DNA of 64,000 nucleotides from Nostoc carneum NIES-2107 (GTDB taxonomy: Bacteria > Cyanobacteriota > Cyanobacteriia > Cyanobacteriales > Nostocaceae), in contig AP018180.1 in assembly GCA_002368155.1 (NCBI GenBank), positions 7,868,561 through 7,932,560 of the forward strand, read 5' to 3'. Position 1 is the stretch's first letter. Every line of letters begins with the position of its first letter. The notes under the pieces were generated by a model. It worked only from the letters and a program-made list of their open reading frames with translations. It was not told the origin of the DNA and searched no databases. The position numbers and the translations under genes are program-made. Positions 53,054 through 60,415 of this stretch are shown one piece after another.

Positions 53054-53080
53054 GTCGCTTCGCTCCGAATTCAAAATTCA
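53049..53080. repeat. 32-bp repeat at a gene start, copy 2
   Basis: Identical to 46234-46265 and followed by an AATTTTG-type heptad array (to about 53092). It supplies GGAG and the GTG start of paralog 3. Confidence 0.8.
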
Positions 53081-53148
53081 AAATTCAAAATTAATCATTT
53101 CCTGATCTCCCCTGCCCCCATTCCTCTTCTTTGTTGGGAAAATCGCGC

Positions 53149-54387
53149 CTAGAAAAATCCTCGCTGCGGTAGCGGTGTACCGTTGATTTCATAGTCCCCA
53201 ATGGCACGGGCTTTAAAGTGGCTGGGATTATGGGATGCTAAAGTGCGGGCATTGCGCCAATGACGATCTAAATTCGAGCTTTTCTTAGTTGTCGAAGCAC
53301 CGCCAACCTCAAATAACAGAGTTGCTGAACGTAGCGCCAAGTCATCAACAATTAATTTCGCCTTAGCTGCACTCAAAGAAGTTGCCAAAGCTATGGCTAA
53401 TTCCGCCTCTTCACCTTGACCTTTAGCAGCCGTCAGGCGATCCAAACCATCAGCCGCCGCCAGGACAATTGATTCTGCAGCAAAGGCGTTAGCGGAGAGT
53501 TGCCCCACGGTTTGCTGTAATAGGGGGTCATCTGCTGCTTGCTCGGCTACGGCGTGGTAAAAGGTTCTGGGGCGTTTGTGGATGAGGTTTGTAGCGTCAC
53601 GCAAAATACTGCGAATAATCCCTGCATTCACCCCAGTTAGGAACAATTGCGGCACAATATTGTAGGGCAGTTTATCTGCATCTGGGTCTGTATCAAGAAT
53701 TACTTCATCTGCTTCAACTCGCACATTAGTGAATGTAGTCGTTCCCGTGCCAGTTAGCCTTTGCCCGAAGCCGTCCCAGTCGTCTACAAGGTCAATGCCC
53801 TCGCGCTTAGTTGGAATAATCACTGTAGCAACAGTATCATCAGTTACTAATACCCGCACGAAAATTAAGTCTGCAAAAATGCTGCCAGTGCTGTAATACT
53901 TTGTCCCATTCAAACGATAACCATCACCATCGGGTGTTAATTTTGTAACTGCTACTGCACCGCTACCAGCACGCTTGACTTCTAATTCAGTTAAGGCGAG
54001 TCCAATAATTGCGCCATCAGCAACAGCTTTAAGCCAACGGCGATTTCTCTCGCTAGGTTGAGCGCGTAAAAGTCGCTCTGTGACCGAGAAGTGATTCCGC
54101 ACAATGTGAGCAACATTCGGGTCAGCATCTCCCAAGCGAATCACAACCTCAAACCATTCCCTTGCAGAACTACCAGCACCACCATCAGCAACAGGGATGC
54201 GTAATGCACCTAACCGAGAACGCCGGATTAAGTCGATGACATCAAAAGGCAAAATGCGATCGCGATCGCGCTCACTTGCTCCCAGAGCGATAAAGTCTAA
54301 TAGGGTTTGCAATTCTGGTGAGTTAGGCGTAACAGCCGCAGAGAACTGCAAGGTAGAATCGATAACTTTTTCTTCAATTTGAGTCAT
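53149..54387 (-). CDS. DszC/SfnB-like flavin monooxygenase, paralog 4
   Basis: A 412-residue enzyme, first of the tandem set to be transcribed. RLGDADPNVAHIVRNHFSV (about 84-102), YRLNGTKYYSTGSIFADLIF, DDWDGFGQRLTGTGTTTF (about 194-211), FEVGGASTTKKSSNLDRHWRNARTLASHNPSHFKARAIG (about 359-397). Its start MTQIEEK defines the N-terminus for paralog 3. It is 158 bp downstream of an NlpA-type lipoprotein gene, which may bring in its substrate. Confidence 0.88.
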   Translation of the reverse strand: MTQIEEKVIDSTLQFSAAVTPNSPELQTLLDFIALGASERDRDRILPFDVIDLIRRSRLGALRIPVADGGAGSSAREWFEVVIRLGDADPNVAHIVRNHFSVTERLLRAQPSERNRRWLKAVADGAIIGLALTELEVKRAGSGAVAVTKLTPDGDGYRLNGTKYYSTGSIFADLIFVRVLVTDDTVATVIIPTKREGIDLVDDWDGFGQRLTGTGTTTFTNVRVEADEVILDTDPDADKLPYNIVPQLFLTGVNAGIIRSILRDATNLIHKRPRTFYHAVAEQAADDPLLQQTVGQLSANAFAAESIVLAAADGLDRLTAAKGQGEEAELAIALATSLSAAKAKLIVDDLALRSATLLFEVGGASTTKKSSNLDRHWRNARTLASHNPSHFKARAIGDYEINGTPLPQRGFF

Positions 54388-54545
54388 GGTTTTATCTATA
54401 GGGTATTGGGAATTAGTTTTTTCCTGATTTATGCTTAAAAATTGTCCAAAATGGAGCTTTTCGAGCTTAATTAGGCTTTATGGGCGGTTTATTCTAGTTG
54501 AACAAATTATTTGATTTTTTACCCTCATTTCAGTAGCCTCCTAAT

Positions 54546-55433
54546 TTAGAAGACTAGTAACACAGCATCTTGATAGGTACTGTTGATAAATTCTTTGACT
54601 TTAGGATCGATAATCATTTGATTCAGCTTTTGAATTCTGGGGTCATTTTCTTTACCCTGCAACGTTACTAAGCCGAGAGCATATCTTTTATCATTGGTTG
54701 ATTCTTGAACGATCGGACGCAGTTCAAGTTGTTTTGCTTGAATCCGCAAACTTCCTAAAAATGCACCTAAATCCACATCATCTAGCCCTCTGACAATAGC
54801 TGGCCCATCTAATTCTTTAAATTGGAGATTTTTCGGATTCTCTGCAATATCTTTCACAGTGGCTAGATTTCCCGATGTATCTTTCAGCTTGACTAAATTA
54901 TTAGCTTGCAAAAACTTTAAAGTACGATCCTTATTACTAGCATCACTTTGAATAGCGATTGTTGCACCATTAGGAATTTTGTCTAGAGATTTAATTTTTT
55001 TATAATAAATACCCAAAGGTGTTAAATAAGTTTGATTCAGCATCACTAAATTCAGGTTGAGCCTTTTAGCAGAATCTTCCATAAATAAACGATGCTGAAA
55101 ATAGTTAGCATCAATTTCGCCACTCTTTAAGGCATTATTAACTTGTACCCAATCACCAAATTTCACAATTTGAATTTCTAAACCCTGACTGGTAGCTAAT
55201 TCTTTTTGAATAAACTTCAAAATATCTTCAGCAATTACAGACCAAACACCAATTTTAATTGTGCTAGTTTGTTGTGATGTTGATACATTCTGACTAGTTG
55301 CTGTGCTGGTAGATTGATTTTGATTTGACGAACAACTAGCAAATAAAACGGAGAAAATTGCACTTCCAGTTCCCAGTAGAAAATAGCGACGATTGATAAT
55401 AATTGTACGTATTCCGTCACGTTTACTACTCAT
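54546..55433 (-). CDS. NlpA/MetQ-family binding lipoprotein, paralog 3
   Basis: A 295-residue protein with NRRYFLLGTGSAIFSVLFASC (lipid Cys34) almost identical in its signal to paralogs 1 and 2, but with a more divergent mature domain: IKIGVWSVIAEDILKFIQKELA, SGEIDANYFQHRLFMEDSAKRL, IAIQSDASNKDRTLKFLQANN. It is therefore an older copy with a possibly different ligand. It lies between the ferritin-like gene and the SfnB-like tandem. Confidence 0.87.
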   Translation of the reverse strand: MSSKRDGIRTIIINRRYFLLGTGSAIFSVLFASCSSNQNQSTSTATSQNVSTSQQTSTIKIGVWSVIAEDILKFIQKELATSQGLEIQIVKFGDWVQVNNALKSGEIDANYFQHRLFMEDSAKRLNLNLVMLNQTYLTPLGIYYKKIKSLDKIPNGATIAIQSDASNKDRTLKFLQANNLVKLKDTSGNLATVKDIAENPKNLQFKELDGPAIVRGLDDVDLGAFLGSLRIQAKQLELRPIVQESTNDKRYALGLVTLQGKENDPRIQKLNQMIIDPKVKEFINSTYQDAVLLVF

Positions 55434-55548
55434 TTTTGGTTTCTCCTGGCTGGTATTGCAATTAATAAAAATGGAGTAACATCACCATAAATTTATTGTG
55501 GGCGGGCGAGATACCCGCCATAATGATGCTAATTAAATGCCGAGCAGT

Positions 55549-56370
55549 TTAATCATTCACACTAACTAATTTGGGCAATTGATCTACTGGAATATCTAGC
55601 ACATAGGAAAGAATTTCTTTTCGCCATGCATCATAAATAGCTGGCTGTTCTTTGACTTTTCCAGTAGCAAGCGCCACTTGATTAATTTGCCAATAGTTTT
55701 TCAAATAAGCATTGCGGCGTTTTTGTCCTTCATTATCTAATTCAATAATCTGTGCGATTAATTCTGCTTTTTGGGAACCAGAAATTTTTCCATATTGATT
55801 GCGCCACCAATCAATCACACCAATCCGATGTTCTGTTTCATCTGGGAGTATTCTTTGAGCTACAAAATTACTTGTTTCTGGGTCGTTAATTTTAGTTAAC
55901 CGCTTATTGACTAATAAACCTGCAACAATGTGGAGTTCGTAGTGAAACTCAAACGCTAGAAACCCGAACAAGCTACGAGTAGACAAATCTCCAAAGAAAT
56001 CCCAGTGTTCTTGTACCTGGCGTTTAATTTCATTAATTGGGTCGTATCCCAGTAATCTCAAAACGCGATCGCGGCTATATTGAGCGTGTGCGCCATCATC
56101 GCCTAACTGTCGGCTTAAAAACAACTGCAAGTGTAGGTCATCTGGGACTAGATTAGCGATCGCCCGACCGATTACTTGCACTATATACGAATCATGCGCC
56201 GCGCCTGCAATCAAGTACTGTGCAAAGTTTTCCTGCTCTTCCTTGGAGGTAATCGGTCGAGGTTCATCTATAGGTGCAGATGGAATATGGGGCGCTAGTC
56301 GAGCGAAAATGCGATCGGCGGTTTCAGTTTCAAACTCACGGTAGCCCGGACGCGCTAAAGCTACAGTCAT
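55549..56370 (-). CDS. Ferritin-like putative diiron protein, unknown function
   Basis: A 273-residue, mostly helical cytosolic protein. Candidate metal ligands sit in helices at DDGAH (91-95), E141-x3-E145-x-H147 in FEFHYELHIV, and E178-x2-H181 in PDETEHRIG. The ExxH and acidic pairs resemble those of carboxylate-bridged diiron proteins of the ferritin-like superfamily. I do not recognise a named family. It is the first gene of the NlpA/SfnB-like run, so an oxygenase or hydroxylase that acts on a sulfur compound is possible. The ligand assignment is by eye only. Confidence 0.6.
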   Translation of the reverse strand: MTVALARPGYREFETETADRIFARLAPHIPSAPIDEPRPITSKEEQENFAQYLIAGAAHDSYIVQVIGRAIANLVPDDLHLQLFLSRQLGDDGAHAQYSRDRVLRLLGYDPINEIKRQVQEHWDFFGDLSTRSLFGFLAFEFHYELHIVAGLLVNKRLTKINDPETSNFVAQRILPDETEHRIGVIDWWRNQYGKISGSQKAELIAQIIELDNEGQKRRNAYLKNYWQINQVALATGKVKEQPAIYDAWRKEILSYVLDIPVDQLPKLVSVND

Positions 56371-56724
56371 GTATTAACCTCACTGCAAAATTTATATAAC
56401 TACAAAACTATCTATCTCACCTGTCAGAAAATCATTCTTTCTTAGGCGAGCGCAAAACTGAGCTAATTTGATTGAGTAAAAGCCGATGGGATGCAAAAAA
56501 TTGATAAATCTGCGGATTTGAGAATCAAACTCGACAATTAGAATTAGCGATCGCCAATTCTTCTACTCTCTACATTATGTTTAATTCAAAAATCTTTGTG
56601 CGAGATATAAACCTAATTTTAATATAGGTTTATAGCAGATTCATCTCAGAAAATCAAGTATGCGTACTAATAAATTCTTGCGAAACAATAGGAGTTAAAC
56701 GATTCTCAGTCAGCAAAAGTTTAT

Positions 56725-56738
56725 CTACCATACGGTAG
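56725..56738. promoter_or_regulatory. Short inverted repeat with ACGGTAG word
   Basis: CTACC and GGTAG flank ATAC. The words resemble the arms of the putative operators at 46307-46333 and 59731-59747, but the spacing is shorter (4 bp). Confidence 0.25.
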
Positions 56739-56970
56739 CCTATGTTTTGGGTAAATCTTTTGGTAATCTCTCCTATTTTACTCGTATTTGCTAGCTCTAA
56801 TTTGCTGTTCAACCTTTGTCAGTTAACACAGATCTTGAGCAAAATGTATAGTTTGTTGACAAAGAGCTTGTAACTTCTGTGTCTTTCAATTACTATTATT
56901 GCATTAAACTACTGTAAACAAATCGACAATAAGTATTTTTAATGCTGCTGCAATTAGCATAGTCACGTAC

Positions 56971-56997
56971 AGAAGACATCTTTTGTAGATGTCTTCT
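56971..56997 (+). promoter_or_regulatory. Perfect 10-bp hairpin upstream of the CmcJ-like gene
   Basis: AGAAGACATC and GATGTCTTCT pair with a 7-nt loop, about 214 bp before the start codon. Only a weak T-rich tail (GGTCTTT) follows, so it may be a leader structure or a weak terminator. Confidence 0.4.
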
Positions 56998-57210
56998 GGT
57001 CTTTACTATAGGATTTCTATCTGATTTTTGAAATCTAGATCAGTAGAGTTGAGGTGCTAACTCTACAATTAATCTCTTAGTCTAGATGGTGTTTTCCATA
57101 ATCAAACTGGATTCCTATATCAGAAATTAGGTGTTGAACTTAGTCTCAACAGATAACCTTTGTGTATAAGTCTTGAGTCCAAATTCTCCACACCCAAAAA
57201 GGCATGAAAT

Positions 57211-58083
57211 ATGAGCTTCAACAGCCAAGTTATCGATAAACTAGCTTCTCAAGATTTGCCATACGTAGAGGCCAACCTCAATTACCTAGTCCCGATGGCG
57301 CAAAAACCTGTCAACTATACCTATGAACCACCATCAGGTATTCCCCGTTCCAATACAGCCTATGAGATCCGCAAATCCCGAATCTACAATGCTCGTTCTA
57401 GAAGAGAGGATATTCTACTGGATCGAGAAGGATTTGCTTTTACCGAACATAATACCAATGTCCGCGACTTTTATAACGAAGACGAAATACGTCAAGTTTA
57501 CTACCCAGAAGCAGAGCAATTATTAAAAGAGGTCACAGGCGCAACTAAAGTCGTGATCTTCGATCACACCCTACGGAATGCCGATATCAGCAAGCCAGGT
57601 GAAAATAAAATTAGAGAACCTGGTAAGCGCGTACATAATGACTTTACCGCTAAATCTGGCTATACAAGAGCGCGCTGGGAGTTAGAAAAAAGAGGCTTAG
57701 GTAATGATGAGATTGAAGCCCTCTTACAGAAAAGATTTGCCATTATCAATGTTTGGCGGGGAATTGCAGATACAATTCAAGAATCGCCATTGGCATTGAC
57801 TGATGCACGTACTATCGAACCACAAGAACTAGTAGCTGGTGATTTAGTATATCCAGATCGCACCGGTGAAACCTACGCTGTCACATATAACCCAGAACAT
57901 AAATGGTATTACTTCCCCGAAATGCGGCGGAACGAAGTCATATTTATTAAATGTTTTGATTCTGCAGAAAACGGGCCTGCACGTTTTTCCGCCCACTCAG
58001 CCTTTGACGATCCAACCAGCCCCCCAAATGCGCCAGCAAGACAAAGTATTGAGTTGCGAACATTCGTCTTTTATCCTGAGTAA
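57211..58083 (+). CDS. CmcJ/NvfI-like non-heme iron oxygenase, paralog 2
   Basis: A 290-residue paralog of 19208-20077, similar along the whole length. It keeps the presumed iron ligands His142-x-Asp144 (RVHNDFT) and His262 (FSAHSAF), and the arginine in ELRTFVFYPE. The N-terminal LPYVEANLNYLVPM and YTYEPPSGIPR segments are shared. It is monocistronic, with a long upstream region. The two copies flank the organosulfur genes about 37 kb apart in opposite orientation. Confidence 0.8.
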   Translation: MSFNSQVIDKLASQDLPYVEANLNYLVPMAQKPVNYTYEPPSGIPRSNTAYEIRKSRIYNARSRREDILLDREGFAFTEHNTNVRDFYNEDEIRQVYYPEAEQLLKEVTGATKVVIFDHTLRNADISKPGENKIREPGKRVHNDFTAKSGYTRARWELEKRGLGNDEIEALLQKRFAIINVWRGIADTIQESPLALTDARTIEPQELVAGDLVYPDRTGETYAVTYNPEHKWYYFPEMRRNEVIFIKCFDSAENGPARFSAHSAFDDPTSPPNAPARQSIELRTFVFYPE

Positions 58084-58331
58084 ATAGTTATCTCAATTCG
58101 TAACTCACGCCTGATGTGATAGAAAATTTTCTTGTCCCACGAATGACAAGCGTTTGATAAATCTATTCACATTAGGCGTTAATTCTTTAACTCTGCAATT
58201 ACGAATTACTTTAACTAAGCTAATGCACGTTTAAATTGCATAACTACTAACAAGGGCTGTTGAGTGTTAACTGTTAACGGTCAACTATCAACAGCCTGCA
58301 CAATGGATTATGCAACTTAAAGCAGAATAGC

Positions 58332-59423
58332 TTATTTGCACTGATTAATTGCATTAGTAAAAGTCCCATCCCATAGAGGCGCAACATTCACCTTAGATGG
58401 AATTACACCAGTTTTTGCAAAGGTATCTGCTACCCTTTGTTGAGAAGCGATCGCTTCCTTGGATACGGGACGAATTTGAGAACGGCGTTGTTGCAAACCC
58501 TCTCTAGCATCATCTAGAACCAGTTTGAGATCTACACCGATTGCTTGTGCGTAAGCTTGAGACCAAGTTTCTAAATTCTTGCTGTTGGCTTCTCGCCAAT
58601 TTTGAGCTTTTTTGAGCCGACAAAGAAAGTCGCCAATTGCAGCTTTTTGATTTTGATCCGCGATCGCCTTCGGAGATGCATAAATCAAAAAGTTACCACT
58701 AAGAATATTTTTAGCTGACTTTAATTCTCTAGCACCATCTTTCTTTGCTTGTTGAATAGCATAACCATAAGTAGCCCAAGCATCTAAATCACCTCGTCTA
58801 AAAGCTGATAATCCATCAGGAATAGTCAAAGCAACAGGATTAATATCTTTGAATGAAAGTCCCACTTCTTCTAACATTTTAATGAGGAAATAATGGGCTG
58901 TAGTCGCTCGTACATAACCGACTTTTTTACCTTTAAGGTCAGCAACAGTTCTAGCTTTGGAATTTTTGGGTACGAGTAATGTTTGACCCACAGTCGGCCC
59001 TCTATTAGAAGCAATTACCTTGACTGCAGCATTAGATTGAATGCCAAAAATTGGCGGTATCTCACTTCCAGAACCCACATCAATTGCATTAGCATTGATA
59101 GCTTGTACTATCAAATTTCCTGCGGTGAATTCTTTAAACTCAACTTTATAAGGAAAGTTATCTTGTTTAGCTAACTTTAATAGTAAATCCCAGCCACCTT
59201 TATATTTAGCAACACGCAAAGTCACATTTGATAGGTTTTGTTTTTGTTGAGCCACAGCAATATCTTGAATATTGCTTGCAGTCAACCCCACAATAGACAA
59301 GCTCAAAACTGAGCTAAAAGCACATATAGCCGGAATGGTTTTAAATGAAACTTCCTGAGTTTGTTTTTTAGGTTTCAGTAAATCAAGCCAATTAGCGATA
59401 AGTTTCAATGCGAGGAATTTCAT
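58332..59423 (-). CDS. Sulfonate ABC transporter substrate-binding protein
   Basis: About 363 residues from the ATG at 59423; upstream in-frame ATG (59471) and GTG (59480) are alternatives. The hydrophobic segment FKTIPAICAFSSVLSLSIVGL followed by DIAVAQQ is a Sec signal. The mature domain is SsuA/TauA-like: AGNLIVQAINANAIDVGSGSEIPPIFGIQS, TVADLKGKKVGYVRATTAHYFLIKMLEEVGL, RRGDLDAWATYGYAIQQAK. It is an orphan binding protein without ATPase or permease genes nearby. A possible operator lies about 310 bp upstream. Confidence 0.87.
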   Translation of the reverse strand: MKFLALKLIANWLDLLKPKKQTQEVSFKTIPAICAFSSVLSLSIVGLTASNIQDIAVAQQKQNLSNVTLRVAKYKGGWDLLLKLAKQDNFPYKVEFKEFTAGNLIVQAINANAIDVGSGSEIPPIFGIQSNAAVKVIASNRGPTVGQTLLVPKNSKARTVADLKGKKVGYVRATTAHYFLIKMLEEVGLSFKDINPVALTIPDGLSAFRRGDLDAWATYGYAIQQAKKDGARELKSAKNILSGNFLIYASPKAIADQNQKAAIGDFLCRLKKAQNWREANSKNLETWSQAYAQAIGVDLKLVLDDAREGLQQRRSQIRPVSKEAIASQQRVADTFAKTGVIPSKVNVAPLWDGTFTNAINQCK

Positions 59424-59524
59424 AAATGACTCTATAGCTCCTAATTCATGTTTGGCAAAAATGTGCTTCATAACGACCACAAAGAAATATAATTTCCTTG
59501 TAATATCGAAAAAATAATACTAAT

Positions 59525-59632
59525 TTGAAAAAAGAATGCTACAGATAGTAGGGGTAAGACATTGCCCTCTAGAATATATTGATGTGTCGCAAACATTATT
59601 TGAATTGGTATAACTATTTATGCTGATTGGAT
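59525..59632 (+). repeat. Dispersed repeat, family B, copy 3
   Basis: TTGAAAAAAGAATG, ACAGATAGTAGGGG, ACATTGCCCTCTAGA, ATTGATGTGTCG and TTATTTGAATTGGTATAA follow in the same order as at 23545-23645, with the central GGCATTGCCTTG shortened. Confidence 0.7.
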
Positions 59633-59730
59633 TGCATTAGTAATAACTCCATATTCTATCCAGCTATCAGCAGGATGGAATGATATTAGTTATTAGTTGT
59701 GGCACTATTTTGATATTTATTAAACAGAAA

Positions 59731-59747
59731 CTACTGTAACACCGTAG
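59731..59747. promoter_or_regulatory. Putative operator of the CTAC-N9-GTAG type, site 3
   Basis: CTAC-TGTAACACC-GTAG has the same arms, spacing and ACC before the right arm as CTAC-CGATATACC-GTAG at 46312-46328. It lies between divergent sulfur-related genes. Confidence 0.4.
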
Positions 59748-59900
59748 AATTTTGTGTGTTAAATTAATATCGCATAAAAATCTATCTAAAGCAATAGATA
59801 ATGAATTGACTTCTAATTTCTAAAATCTCACCGAATTAGCATAAAATTTATCAGAGTTACTGCTGATATTTAATGCACATTTTCTAGTGGGGATTGTGAG

Positions 59901-60413
59901 ATGGCTGAAGTATTACAATTGCCAGAAGCAGAAGACAGAGAAAGCATATATATTGCCTTACTACCGCAAATTAAAAATTTAATTGCAGATGAAAAAGACT
60001 TAATCGCAAACTTAGCTAACATTACTGCTGTGTTGCATCAAGCATTTAACTTTTTCTGGGTAGGATTTTACAGGCGTGTTAATGATGAGTTAGTACTTGG
60101 CCCATTTCAGGGAACTTTAGCCTGTACTCGCATACATCTTTCTCAGGGTGTTTGTGGTGCAAGTGCTTCTCAAAAACAAACAATTATTGTCCCTGATGTT
60201 GATTTGTTTCCTGGGCATATTGCTTGTAGTTCTGCTTCTCGTTCAGAGATTGTAGTACCTCTTGAATACGCCGGAGAAGTGCAACTAGTACTTGATATTG
60301 ATAGTGACAAAATAGATGATTTTTCTACCATAGATGCTTTTTATCTTGAGCAAATTATAGAATTAATTAAACAACGACATTTTGATAGTTTCAAACATAA
60401 GTACCAAGAATAG
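59901..60413 (+). CDS. Free methionine-(R)-sulfoxide reductase (GAF domain)
   Basis: A 170-residue single GAF-domain protein of the fRMsr family: NFFWVGFYRR, LVLGPFQGTLACTRI, GVCGASA, VPDVDLFPGHIACSSASRSEIVVPL, VLDIDSD. The three redox cysteines (Cys75, Cys85, Cys109) are all present. The usual aspartate after the third cysteine (IACD) is serine here. It reduces free methionine-R-sulfoxide with thioredoxin. The SDR gene follows after 2 bp, so the two form an operon. It fits the sulfur context. Confidence 0.92.
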   Translation: MAEVLQLPEAEDRESIYIALLPQIKNLIADEKDLIANLANITAVLHQAFNFFWVGFYRRVNDELVLGPFQGTLACTRIHLSQGVCGASASQKQTIIVPDVDLFPGHIACSSASRSEIVVPLEYAGEVQLVLDIDSDKIDDFSTIDAFYLEQIIELIKQRHFDSFKHKYQE

Positions 60414-60415
60414 AA

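Larger units (their letters stand above)
56371..57210. other. Long divergent intergenic region
   Basis: About 840 AT-rich bases without a gene, between the diiron-protein gene (minus) and the second CmcJ-like gene (plus). It contains the inverted repeat CTACC-ATAC-GGTAG (56725-56738), and a hairpin at 56971-56997. Both promoters should lie here. Confidence 0.5.
59424..59900. other. Divergent intergenic region with dispersed repeat and possible operator
   Basis: No gene. A family B repeat (59525-59632) and an inverted repeat (59731-59747) lie between the binding-protein gene (minus) and the methionine sulfoxide reductase gene (plus). Confidence 0.5.
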
